This document shows positions 1 to 6,049 of a DNA stretch of 34,017 nucleotides, one piece after another. Source of the stretch: a virus; IMG/VR virus record IMGVR_UViG_3300037096_000090, positions 1 to 34,017 of that record. The stretch is one strand, 5' to 3'. Every line of letters starts with the position of its first letter. Position 1 is the stretch's first letter. A program made the position numbers and the translations under genes. Under the pieces are notes generated by a model. It ran no database searches. It was not told the origin of the DNA and saw nothing but the letters and a program-made list of their open reading frames with translations.

Positions 1-127
1 AAGATTCATGATGCGCAATCCTTCTAATACCTGTTCACCAATATCAGAATATTCAACGAGTTCATACTCTAACTGTTCTAACTGATCTTGGGAGATAGTA
101 TCAGCACTTTGCTCTTTAGGATTGTAC
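1..127. repeat. Terminal direct repeat, left copy (assembly overlap)
   Basis: These 127 bases are identical to the last 127 bases of the window, from the first base to the last. An exact overlap of 127, a common maximum assembly k-mer, is the signature of a circular contig, so this is probably one locus written twice. The genome is then circular, or circularly permuted with terminal redundancy, and 33,890 bp long. The repeat lies inside the ERF gene, whose reading frame continues correctly across the junction. Confidence 0.95.
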
Positions 128-630
128 TTAGTATTTAGAGCGGTTCCCTTGCTTTGCTCATCACGCACACCGGCCATTACTCGTTCACCATCATCATCCT
201 CATCTGAGGTTATGACACCGGTTAACGCAGCATAGGAGTATCTCTTTAAATAAGTAATGCAAGAACCCAGAGACTGAATATCATTCTTGATAGGAAGTAT
301 ACGCATTTGAGTACTTATAAACTGCCCCGAAGAATGAGCTAGAATGCAATGAAGTACATTTTGGCCATTATCGTTCGGTAGAATCTGATGTATTACGCTC
401 AGGCCATATTTGGTGAGCGCAGGACGTGATGCACGAACAATCTCAGCGAAATCTGCGTAACGAGATTTGAAGTAAGGATTCTCTGAAGATAGTCCCGCAG
501 TTCTCATTTCAGATTGTGCTTTAGCAAGTGCAGAAAACAGCTCTTTTAGATCTGGAGACCGACTTGGCATCGGGGTATAATTTTCACAGGATATATCGTC
601 TACTAAAGAATACTCTTTGTTATTTTCCAT
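1..630 (-). CDS. erf: ERF-family single-strand annealing recombinase, N-terminal part (gene crosses the window ends)
   Basis: The ATG at 628-630 opens a leftward frame that runs off base 1 and resumes at 33890, ending with TAA at 33810-33812. The whole protein is 236 aa. ERF proteins anneal complementary single strands during phage recombination and genome circularisation. The ERF signature is visible at about residues 35-80: a LAKAQ segment, then NPYFKSRYADFAEIV and RPALTKYGLSVIHQ, the conserved 'fkSkYAdla.v...rp.L.k.GLsv.q' pattern. The C-terminal third is acidic and then basic, as is usual. An AGAGAGG ribosome site lies a few bases upstream of the ATG. It is the first gene of a leftward unit that also includes an HNH endonuclease and a 96-aa protein. 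ERF was assigned from motifs alone. Confidence 0.88.
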   Translation of the reverse strand, partial: MENNKEYSLVDDISCENYTPMPSRSPDLKELFSALAKAQSEMRTAGLSSENPYFKSRYADFAEIVRASRPALTKYGLSVIHQILPNDNGQNVLHCILAHSSGQFISTQMRILPIKNDIQSLGSCITYLKRYSYAALTGVITSDEDDDGERVMAGVRDEQSKGTALNTKYNPKEQSADTISQDQLEQLEYELVEYSDIGEQVLEGLRIMNL

Positions 631-660
631 AGCGCCTCTCTGCTATACATGTGTCTATTT

Positions 661-689
661 ATTATAACATATTATTAAAAATCGTTCCA
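661..689 (-). promoter_or_regulatory. Leftward promoter of erf with extended -10
   Basis: Read on the minus strand, 661-669 is TGTTATAAT, a perfect -10 hexamer with the TGn extension. The element 17 bp upstream (684-689, TGGAAC) is a poor -35, which an extended -10 can compensate. It lies about 30 bp before the erf ATG. The 12-mer ATAACATATTAT (plus strand 664-675) that overlaps it recurs at the leftward promoter near 24271. Confidence 0.55.
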
Positions 690-732
690 GTAGCTTGCAT
701 ATTCAATAGCATAAAGTAATATTAGTGCATTG

Positions 733-767
733 AAATAAAAAGAGAGCCCCGATTTCTCAGGACTCTC
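733..767 (-). terminator. Leftward Rho-independent terminator in the divergent region
   Basis: On the minus strand the arms GAGAGTCCT and GGGGCTCTC can form a 9-bp stem including two U.G pairs, followed by CTTTTTATTT. On the plus strand two pairs are lost and no T run follows, so it acts leftward only. No leftward gene lies immediately upstream. It could end a short untranslated RNA starting in the 780-970 region, or shield the erf promoter from antisense reading. Confidence 0.6.
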
Positions 768-890
768 AAAGATCGAAGCAAGAAAGGAGTTCAGCTCAAA
801 CTTACAACGATCCTGTGTCAATCAGACTAGAGAAAGACATCTAATCTGAAGGATTGGTAGTAGCCTCTGTGAAAGCCACAACACAACACA

Positions 891-957
891 ACGTTAACAG
901 CGAGCGAAGCGAAGCGCAACGTTAACACCCTTTAACAGCGTTAACGACGTTATTAAC
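891..957. repeat. GTTAAC repeat cluster, candidate iterons or operators
   Basis: The palindrome GTTAAC occurs at 893, 921 and 940, with the near copies TTTAAC at 931 and ATTAAC at 952. Two of the copies sit in the context CAACGTTAACA. The cluster also contains the purine-rich stretch AGCGAGCGAAGCGAAGCG (899-916). It ends 13 bases before the start of the HTH replication-type gene at 971. Repeats directly in front of an initiator-like gene suggest an origin, an autoregulatory operator, or both. The rest of 631-970 holds only the erf promoter and a leftward terminator; no gene was seen. Confidence 0.5.
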
Positions 958-970
958 AACGAAAGCCTAT

Positions 971-1912
971 ATGAAAATACAATGCCGTCAAGTACTTAAC
1001 AATCCAGACGAATTCTTCAAGGGTCTTTGTTGGACCAAGTATAAAGTTTTAGAGAAGTATCTCAGTTACGCTTCCACTTGCAAGTCAGTTTACATATCAC
1101 AGCAGACCATAGCAGATTCTATTGGTATTCATCGTCGCTCAGTCAATCTAATAATAAAGTATTTTGAAAGTATCGGCGTTCTAGTAATCAAACATCGTTT
1201 CAATGCATCAAATATTACCTCTCTTTCTTCATGGTGGGCACTGTCTTCTGTACAAAAAGCAATGAGAAAGTGGTTTAAGCAGGTTCCTAAGAATATTGCG
1301 ATTCTTACGCTACTTTTTGGCTCCAATATCACTCTATTCAGCACAAAAAAAGCTATTTTGAATTCTCCTCTTTATAAAAAGGACCCTCAAATGGAGAAAA
1401 AAGCGGCGCAAGTGAGGGGGATACGAAAAGCGCTGGTTGCGAGAGGGGTAAGTTGGGAGCGAGACGTGTACAATTTATTCGCATTTGGGGAAGATGTGCT
1501 TGAGCATGTGAGTGAAAAGATGAAATACTCTACAAAACTGAGGGATCCGTTTGGGTTCATGATGAGTTTATGCATTAAACATTGCCAGTGGAATTCGATA
1601 ACGGTTGATTGGAGTTTGGTGGAGAAGGCGAAAGAGCTGAAGCTGCTGGACAATGTTGTGGTGAGAACGGTGGTCAACGGTGGAACAGCGCAGGATAGCA
1701 CAAATACGACAGTAGCACCACGAAAGCCCATATCCCAAGCAGAATATCGTGAAAGACGGGATTTGGTCATGGAAAAAGGTGACCGTAAGCATCTGGCTTC
1801 GTTACGGAAGGTACAGAAAAGAAAATGGACAGAGCGGTTGGAGAAGGAAGATCCGTCTAGCGTTTACGCTGAAGCGTTGAGAGAGATGTTAGCGAGATTG
1901 GAAGCAGTATGA
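971..1912 (+). CDS. Helix-turn-helix protein, probable replication initiator or early regulator
   Basis: 313 aa. Residues about 38-75 (VYISQQTIADSIGIHRRSVN and the following IIKYFESIGVLVIKHRF) form a winged-helix module like that of plasmid and phage replication proteins of the HTH_36 type. The basic middle and charged C-terminus (many K, R and E after residue 240) are not recognisable; no helicase or primase motif is visible. It is the first gene of the rightward packaging unit and starts 13 bases after the GTTAAC cluster, which is why an initiator acting at that cluster is proposed. The ATG is preceded by the weak site GAAAGCC. The function is inferred from HTH plus context; a transcriptional regulator is the main alternative. 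Confidence 0.55.
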   Translation: MKIQCRQVLNNPDEFFKGLCWTKYKVLEKYLSYASTCKSVYISQQTIADSIGIHRRSVNLIIKYFESIGVLVIKHRFNASNITSLSSWWALSSVQKAMRKWFKQVPKNIAILTLLFGSNITLFSTKKAILNSPLYKKDPQMEKKAAQVRGIRKALVARGVSWERDVYNLFAFGEDVLEHVSEKMKYSTKLRDPFGFMMSLCIKHCQWNSITVDWSLVEKAKELKLLDNVVVRTVVNGGTAQDSTNTTVAPRKPISQAEYRERRDLVMEKGDRKHLASLRKVQKRKWTERLEKEDPSSVYAEALREMLARLEAV

Positions 1913-2325
1913 AGAAAAAGTTTATCGTTATGGGTGAACCAAGCAAATTGGTGAGAGCGCGACTCAGCAAGAGCAGGCAGTGGGACTCTTTTGCAGAAGC
2001 ACAACATAGATGGCATAGCGTATTTGAGGATCAGCATGGTGGAGAGCGTCTCTTTGCAGGTCCTCTGAAGATGGAGATAAAGTTTGTGCTTGGATTTCAG
2101 GATAGTATTAGCGTTTATAAACGAACAGAAAAAGAGGGAGACTTTTTTTCTAATAGACCTTCTATGAGCTTACTTATTAGATCTATAGAAGATGTATGTC
2201 TCGAAAGTCTCTACCTTGAAGAAGGTATGATAGTTATCACTGAAGCATTTAAAGTGTATGGTATGGAGCCACGGACAGAGATAACCATTACTGAGGTTAA
2301 AATAGATGAAAAGAAACAGCAGTAA
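1909..2325 (+). CDS. RusA-like Holliday junction resolvase relative, catalytic residues altered
   Basis: 138 aa, overlapping the previous gene by 4 bp. The pattern from residue about 82 (RPSMSLLIRSIEDVC, then LYLEEGMIVI, then YGMEPRTEITI) follows the RusA core, which usually reads 'kPDlDNLiKyilDvc', then a DD pair, then 'K.y...prteI.I'. Family members resolve branched DNA as dimers using conserved aspartates. Here the expected KPDxDN is RPSMSL and the DD pair is EE, so cleavage activity is doubtful. Placement between a replication-type gene and terminase suits processing of replicated concatemers before packaging. The RusA call rests on motif order and length (usual 120-140 aa). Confidence 0.55.
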   Translation: MKKKFIVMGEPSKLVRARLSKSRQWDSFAEAQHRWHSVFEDQHGGERLFAGPLKMEIKFVLGFQDSISVYKRTEKEGDFFSNRPSMSLLIRSIEDVCLESLYLEEGMIVITEAFKVYGMEPRTEITITEVKIDEKKQQ

Positions 2326-2833
2326 GAAAGAACCAACAACGGGTAAGATAAACCCTCAAAGTAACCAGAAACCTTCTAAGAAGCCAAAAGTTGTGCTATT
2401 CGAAGAATATCAGTGCATGAGCAGTTGGCGTATGAAGCCAGTAACTGAAACAACAATATCACGATTGGCAGAAGCGGGAATTCAGTGGGCAATAACCGAT
2501 GAGCGTGCAATAAAGATAAATCAGTTCTTGCAGATGAATGGGATTCACCGCACACAGTGGGAACGATGGAAAGACAATTTTCCCCTGTTGCAGAAAGCAT
2601 CTGATTATATGGTAATGGTATTGGGTAACAGAAGAGAGCTTGGTTTGCTTGAGCGTAAATATGAACCGGGATCAACGACATACATGATGCCGCACTATGA
2701 TGAGGACTGGCATAAGATAGTGGAATGGCGCTCATCTTTGGTCAAAAAAGATAGTGATAGTGGTAAGGTTACGGAGCGGTATATTGTGATACCAGAAATT
2801 AAGGTGATGGATAGTGATAAGGAGACAGCATGA
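2306..2833 (+). CDS. terS: Probable terminase small subunit
   Basis: 175 aa. It starts inside the end of the RusA-like gene and overlaps the next gene by the 4-bp ATGA. A Lys/Ser-rich tail (residues 1-30) precedes a helical region with an HTH-like stretch (about 70-90: INQFLQMNGIHRTQWERWKD). The segment GNRRELGLLERKYEPG then leads to MMPHYDEDWHKIVEWRSSL, a pattern known to me from small terminases of podovirus-like phages. The small subunit recognises packaging DNA and delivers it to the large subunit. Position two genes before terL supports the call; no conserved catalytic motif exists to confirm it. Confidence 0.6.
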   Translation: MKRNSSKKEPTTGKINPQSNQKPSKKPKVVLFEEYQCMSSWRMKPVTETTISRLAEAGIQWAITDERAIKINQFLQMNGIHRTQWERWKDNFPLLQKASDYMVMVLGNRRELGLLERKYEPGSTTYMMPHYDEDWHKIVEWRSSLVKKDSDSGKVTERYIVIPEIKVMDSDKETA

Positions 2834-3171
2834 TACTCATGATTTTGTTGAATATATTTATGAGTACTAATATACAGATTAAAGAGACGCAGATGAGAAT
2901 GTCCTGCGTTGGATTACCAAGTCCTGTAGAGACGGTGCGTATCTATTTTGTGAATGATATGACTGGTTTTCATAGGGTTATACAACTTACCCATCACTCT
3001 GATGATTGGAAGATAGACAATTACAACAGTAGAGATAACAAGAAAGAGTTTGATGCTCTCATTCGTCACTATATTCGAGGGTGTAGAATGGCGCAGCAGA
3101 ATGGTGGATTCCATATAGAAAGAAGCGTATCTACTGAAGGATTGAGATTAATGGCGCATAGTAAGCTATAA
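2830..3171 (+). CDS. Hypothetical protein between the terminase genes
   Basis: 113 aa, not recognised. The start codon overlaps the stop of terS as ATGA, and AAGGAG lies 6 bases upstream, so this start is well supported despite a hydrophobic N-terminus (MILMILLNIFM) that could suggest a later ATG at residue 11. The rest is soluble and mixed in charge with several His and Asn, without a clear motif. Tight coupling to terS and terL suggests a role in packaging or an early accessory function. Confidence 0.7.
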   Translation: MILMILLNIFMSTNIQIKETQMRMSCVGLPSPVETVRIYFVNDMTGFHRVIQLTHHSDDWKIDNYNSRDNKKEFDALIRHYIRGCRMAQQNGGFHIERSVSTEGLRLMAHSKL

Positions 3172-3187
3172 TTTGAGAAGAGTAATA

Positions 3188-4546
3188 ATGAGTTTAGCAA
3201 CACAAATAACGCTAAATAAGTTTAAACCACGTTCGTATCAGATCCCTATAATGGATGCGATAGAAGTTAAGAAGTTTAAGCGGGTACTTGCTATAATGCC
3301 ACGTCGGGCTGGTAAGGATCTGACCGCATTTAACATATGTATTCGTGAGTGCTTGCGGAAGGTTTGTGTTATCTATTACATATTTCCTACTTATTCGCAG
3401 GGTAAGAAGGTTATATGGGACTCAATTACTAATAGCGGCGACCGTATATTGGATTATATTCCGGATGAACTTGTTTTCAGTAAGAATTCTCAGGAGATGA
3501 AGATAAGGTTTACTAATGGTTCTCTGCTTCAGATAGTTGGAAGTGACAATTATGATAGCTTGATGGGTACTAACCCGCAGGGTGTTGTGTTCTCAGAGTA
3601 TGCGCTCCAAGATCCGCGTGCTTATCAGTTCATTCGCCCTATATTGACTGCGAATGATGGGTGGGCCTTGTTTATCAGTACTCCTCGGGGTAAGAACCAT
3701 CTATGGGATCTCTATCAGATCGCAATAAATTCACCAGAAACATGGTTCTGCACAAAGCTTACCCTTGATGATACGAAGCACATTCCCCAGAGAGAGATTG
3801 ACAAGGAGCGCGCAGAAGGAATAATGTCAGAAGATCTTATCCAGCAGGAATATCATACAAGTTTTAATATGGGAGTAGAGGGTGCCTACTACACAAAATA
3901 TATTGATCGTATGCGTATTGATGGCCGTATCGGTGATGTGCCATGGGAGGTCGCCTTTAAGGTTAATACCTCATGGGATATTGGAGTCCGGGACTCAACC
4001 ACCATTATTTTCTTTCAATCCATCGGACAAACGGTTCGAATCATTGACTGTTACGAGAACACCAAAGAAGGGCTTGAGCATTACGTTAAAGTACTCGAAA
4101 GCAAACCTTACTCCTATGGAAGACACATTGCACCTCATGACATCCAAGTAAAAGAGTGGGGCAATGGGCTCACTCGGTTAGAAAAGGCTCGGCAGCTTGG
4201 TATAAAGTTTACAGTGGCTCCTGATTTCTCAATAGTAGATGGTATAGAGGCGGTCAGAACGACGCTGGGGAAAGTGTGGATAGATTCAACAAAGGCATTG
4301 CCGTTCCTCAAGGCAATTGAAAACTATAGGCAGGAATACGATGCAAAAAAGAGAGTCTATAAAACCGTACCTCTTCACAATTGGTCTTCTCACTTTGCTG
4401 ACGCTATGCGTTATCTCTGTATTTCGCTACCAAGAACAACAGATGGCCTTAGCGCTGAACAACTCGATAAAAGATACCAAGAGACAGTTATGGGTGCAGG
4501 AGCGGGACTCCCTGCTATGTTTAGAGACGATACTAGACACTACTGA
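3188..4546 (+). CDS. terL: Terminase large subunit (ATPase-nuclease)
   Basis: 452 aa. It powers DNA translocation into the prohead and cuts the concatemer. Visible motifs (numbered from the ATG at 3188): Walker A MPRRAGKD at about 37-44; Walker B GVVFSEYA with the catalytic Glu near 137; coupling motif FISTPRGKN near 162-170; and RNase H-type nuclease acidic residues Asp264 (SWDIGVRD), Asp318 (APHD) and Asp405 (HFADAMRYL). The open frame can be extended to a TTG at 3173, but the ATG at 3188 has AGAAGAG at proper spacing. Length fits P22/N4-type large terminases. Its 3' end overlaps a candidate membrane-protein frame (4341-4586). Confidence 0.95.
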   Translation: MSLATQITLNKFKPRSYQIPIMDAIEVKKFKRVLAIMPRRAGKDLTAFNICIRECLRKVCVIYYIFPTYSQGKKVIWDSITNSGDRILDYIPDELVFSKNSQEMKIRFTNGSLLQIVGSDNYDSLMGTNPQGVVFSEYALQDPRAYQFIRPILTANDGWALFISTPRGKNHLWDLYQIAINSPETWFCTKLTLDDTKHIPQREIDKERAEGIMSEDLIQQEYHTSFNMGVEGAYYTKYIDRMRIDGRIGDVPWEVAFKVNTSWDIGVRDSTTIIFFQSIGQTVRIIDCYENTKEGLEHYVKVLESKPYSYGRHIAPHDIQVKEWGNGLTRLEKARQLGIKFTVAPDFSIVDGIEAVRTTLGKVWIDSTKALPFLKAIENYRQEYDAKKRVYKTVPLHNWSSHFADAMRYLCISLPRTTDGLSAEQLDKRYQETVMGAGAGLPAMFRDDTRHY

Positions 4547-4586
4547 CCTTGAAGATGATTGGTTTGACTATGAGGTACTTCTATGA
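4341..4586 (+). CDS. Candidate overlapping gene: single-pass membrane protein embedded in the terL 3' end
   Basis: 81 aa in a different frame from terL, ending 40 bases beyond the terL stop. The ATG follows CAGGAATACG, an acceptable ribosome site. The protein has a basic N-terminus, a strongly hydrophobic segment (residues 10-30: YLFTIGLLTLLTLCVISVF), a Gln/Glu/Lys-rich probable coiled coil and an acidic tail (DDWFDYEVLL). Its stop overlaps the next start as ATGA, part of a chain of coupled small frames. That topology (N-terminal anchor plus helix) resembles i-spanins or small holins, and no other lysis gene is evident. Reality as a gene is uncertain because of the overlap with terL. Confidence 0.3.
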   Translation: MQKRESIKPYLFTIGLLTLLTLCVISVFRYQEQQMALALNNSIKDTKRQLWVQERDSLLCLETILDTTDLEDDWFDYEVLL

Positions 4587-4669
4587 TTATCAGTTGCAGA
4601 CAGTTGGCCTCTATTAATAATGCTATTAATAATGCTATTAAGAATGCTATTAAGAAAGTAGTTATATGA
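4583..4669 (+). CDS. 28-aa peptide with repeated INNA/IKNA units
   Basis: The short frame starts in an ATGA overlap with the embedded frame upstream and ends in an ATGA overlap with the RHH gene at 4666. It reads MIISCRQLAS followed by INNA, INNA, IKNA and IKKV-VI, because four 12-bp tandem repeats fall in frame. Overlapping stops and starts on both sides suggest it may serve as a translational-coupling leader for the RHH gene rather than as a functional peptide. No Shine-Dalgarno sequence of its own is obvious. Confidence 0.35.
   Translation: MIISCRQLASINNAINNAIKNAIKKVVI
4611..4658 (+). repeat. Four 12-bp tandem repeats (CTATTAATAATG type)
   Basis: Units: CTATTAATAATG (4611-4622), the same (4623-4634), CTATTAAGAATG (4635-4646) and CTATTAAGAAAG (4647-4658). 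The 12-bp period keeps a coding frame, giving tetrapeptide repeats. They may be binding sites for the RHH protein encoded immediately downstream, since RHH proteins often bind short tandem sites in front of their own genes. Confidence 0.8.
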
Positions 4670-4860
4670 AACATTTCCAACGTATGAAGTTTCCATTTAC
4701 TGTTCCCATGGATGAAGTAGTTATGGCTAATCTAAAGGCATTAGCTAAACAGCAGGGAGTTGCTGTTGCGCTCCTTATACGTGAGGCGATAAGAAAGGTT
4801 TATCCCGAGACGGAAGATCTTCCTGGTAAAGATCATCCCTATAATAAAGAAGCACGATAG
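4666..4860 (+). CDS. Ribbon-helix-helix (CopG/Arc-like) DNA-binding protein 1
   Basis: 64 aa. The arrangement fits an RHH fold: a short strand (residues 8-14, KFPFTVP), helix A (MDEVVMANLKALAKQQG) and helix B (VAVALLIREAIRKVYPE). Such proteins dimerise and insert the strand pair in the major groove; phage members often repress early genes or themselves. It lies just after terL and the 12-bp repeats, and shares the helix-B ending EA(I/L)(R/K)KVYPE with the next gene, so the two are paralogues. Confidence 0.65.
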   Translation: MKHFQRMKFPFTVPMDEVVMANLKALAKQQGVAVALLIREAIRKVYPETEDLPGKDHPYNKEAR

Positions 4861-4885
4861 TGATTGAGCATAAAGAGTCTTTGCT

Positions 4886-5116
4886 ATGAAATCACATCTC
4901 ATGAGCAACGTTATTGATTATTCTAAAGTGTTTGAGGAGCCTATGAGAACTATGTTTGAGCCCCAGGTATTAAGCATGAGATTGGAAAAAGGAATCATAC
5001 ACCGCTTGCGTGAAAAGTCCGTTAAAGATTCTGTTCGCACTAACTCTCACGTATCGGTAGCTTCATTAGTAATAGAAGCTTTGAAGAAAGTTTATCCGGA
5101 ACTATTTGCTCCGTAA
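4886..5116 (+). CDS. Ribbon-helix-helix-like DNA-binding protein 2
   Basis: 76 aa. After a 25-residue N-terminal extension the RHH pattern appears: strand QVLSMRLEKG, helix A IIHRLREKSVKDS, helix B SVASLVIEALKKVYPELF. The ending matches the preceding RHH gene, indicating duplication. The last two codons and stop fall inside the left copy of a 107-bp direct repeat, so the same gene ending is repeated at 5655 without a gene. An alternative ATG at 4901 would shorten the N-terminus. Confidence 0.6.
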   Translation: MKSHLMSNVIDYSKVFEEPMRTMFEPQVLSMRLEKGIIHRLREKSVKDSVRTNSHVSVASLVIEALKKVYPELFAP

Positions 5117-5215
5117 TAAGAACTACTATAATATCAACTATGTATTTTCCTTTTTTTGAACAGACTATCGGGCTTCTTCATTCTCCCGATAGTCTTTGCT
5201 TTAAACTCTTACATA
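5109..5215. repeat. 107-bp direct repeat, left copy
   Basis: Matches 5655-5761 with one difference (C/T in the AACTA(C/T)TATAAT part). It contains the end of RHH gene 2, an AT-rich TATAAT sequence, a T-rich tract and a strong terminator hairpin. The right end also encodes the last codons of the SpoVG-like gene reading leftward. The two copies bracket 439 bp of unique sequence, consistent with insertion of a foreign fragment with duplication of the site. Confidence 0.95.
5163..5202 (+). terminator. Rho-independent terminator after the packaging operon
   Basis: Perfect 10-bp stem GACTATCGGG / CCCGATAGTC with a 12-nt loop, followed by TTTGCTTT. It ends rightward transcription after the second RHH gene, and leftward transcripts of the SpoVG-like gene also run into this hairpin. 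A second identical copy lies in the right-hand direct repeat. Confidence 0.85.
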
Positions 5216-5479
5216 CTTTCCAACTAGTTCTTCAAACCGTGCTATTATTGCTTGTTCAATTTCTTGTGCGATCGTGTTGTTAATTGGGTAAAAAACGTTA
5301 AAATTAGATTTTGTACTTTGCCGCGTGGGATATGAAAGGCGATACCCTCCCTGAGGTCGTGTTATGATGCCTATTGAGCCCAGGTAAAAACAGTTGTCAT
5401 ATACCAGGCTTGCAATACCCACAAGCCCATTATTTGGTTTCAGTGGTACAATCTCGATCTCGCTTATGCGGTTCCGCAT
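5201..5479 (-). CDS. SpoVG-family protein
   Basis: 92 aa. The fold pattern follows SpoVG: an opening strand ISEIEIVPL, then GLVGIASLVYDNCFYLGSIGI, GGYRLSYPTR and the diagnostic end FYPINNTIAQEIEQAIIARFEE, corresponding to 'a.v.fDd.f.i..i.v', 'g.fv.mPs.r' and 'd.ahPin...r..i...v...y'. SpoVG proteins are small site-specific nucleic-acid-binding regulators in bacteria and occur in mobile elements. AAAGGA lies 7 bases before the ATG. The final residues (YVRV and stop) are encoded within the left 107-bp repeat, so the native C-terminus may have been replaced on insertion. It is opposite in strand to the surrounding genes, consistent with a transferred cassette. Confidence 0.75.
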   Translation of the reverse strand: MRNRISEIEIVPLKPNNGLVGIASLVYDNCFYLGSIGIITRPQGGYRLSYPTRQSTKSNFNVFYPINNTIAQEIEQAIIARFEELVGKYVRV

Positions 5480-5651
5480 TGGCGTTTCCTTTTGTTACAT
5501 TGTCTTCGTGATGCCATTCAAATAAAATCGCAAAAAAGTCTGTGACCATTTTTTCATCGCTTGTTTGCGGAGAGTATTTCTTTTCAGTGGAAATGCGACT
5601 ACTTAAAGTTACACTTGTTTTTGAGTTAACTTCTTTCCATAATTGTTTAAT
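5430..5651 (-). pseudogene. Start-less leftward gene remnant next to the direct repeat
   Basis: An open frame of 73 codons without a usable ATG begins within 4 bp of the left edge of the right 107-bp repeat (5655) and stops inside the SpoVG-like gene. It encodes a hydrophilic stretch and then EKMVTDFFAILFEWHHEDN. The overlap with the start of the SpoVG-like gene looks like a natural operon junction, so this is probably the 3' end of an upstream gene cut off when the cassette was captured. A 39-aa version could start at ATG 5549 but lacks a ribosome site. Confidence 0.45.
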
Positions 5652-5654
5652 TTA

Positions 5655-5761
5655 CTCCGTAATAAGAACTATTATAATATCAACTATGTATTTTCCTTTT
5701 TTTGAACAGACTATCGGGCTTCTTCATTCTCCCGATAGTCTTTGCTTTAAACTCTTACATA
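5655..5761. repeat. 107-bp direct repeat, right copy
   Basis: Second copy of 5109-5215, offset by 546 bp, with one substitution. It begins with the last bases of an RHH gene (CTCCGTAA) that is not present here, which shows the left copy is the original context and this copy a duplication. Confidence 0.95.
5709..5748 (+). terminator. Second copy of the operon terminator
   Basis: Same perfect 10-bp stem and TTTGCTTT tail as at 5163. It precedes the portal region, so portal transcription must start downstream of it or read through. Confidence 0.8.
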
Positions 5762-5811
5762 ATGACCCCCTGCACAGGTGATACTTAGGTGTGTATATAA
5801 AAGGAGGCACT

Positions 5812-5904
5812 ATGAATATTCTTCTGTTTGTTGCTCTCTACTGTATTCTTTGCGTGTCCGCAATAATAATTCTTGGTTCAAAAATAAATAACGATACAGA
5901 GTAG
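5812..5904 (+). CDS. 30-aa membrane microprotein upstream of portal
   Basis: MNILLFVALYCILCVSAIII spans one hydrophobic helix and is followed by the polar tail LGSKINNDTE. The start has one of the best ribosome sites in the window (AAGGAGG, 5 bases before ATG), which argues for real translation. Size and topology are those of minimal holins or other phage membrane microproteins. It lies between the duplicated terminator and portal. No family was recognised. Confidence 0.55.
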   Translation: MNILLFVALYCILCVSAIIILGSKINNDTE

Positions 5905-6049
5905 GTGTCAGTCCTAAACTTTAAACTACGATGGATTCTTGCAATAGAAGGATGCGATTCGTAGACTGAGCATAGCCTTTAAAAAAAGGGGGTGTGCCAT
6001 TTTATTCCCACAATTAGGACCTCAATATTATGATGAGAAAGACAAGGGA

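Noticed and set aside
3173-3187. TTG start for the large terminase
   Set aside because: The ATG at 3188 has a better placed AGAAGAG site, and the extra residues MRRVI add nothing recognisable.
5137-5215. A small peptide starting ATG TAT TTT in the 107-bp repeat
   Set aside because: No ribosome site, and the frame runs through a perfect terminator hairpin in both copies; better explained as terminator sequence.
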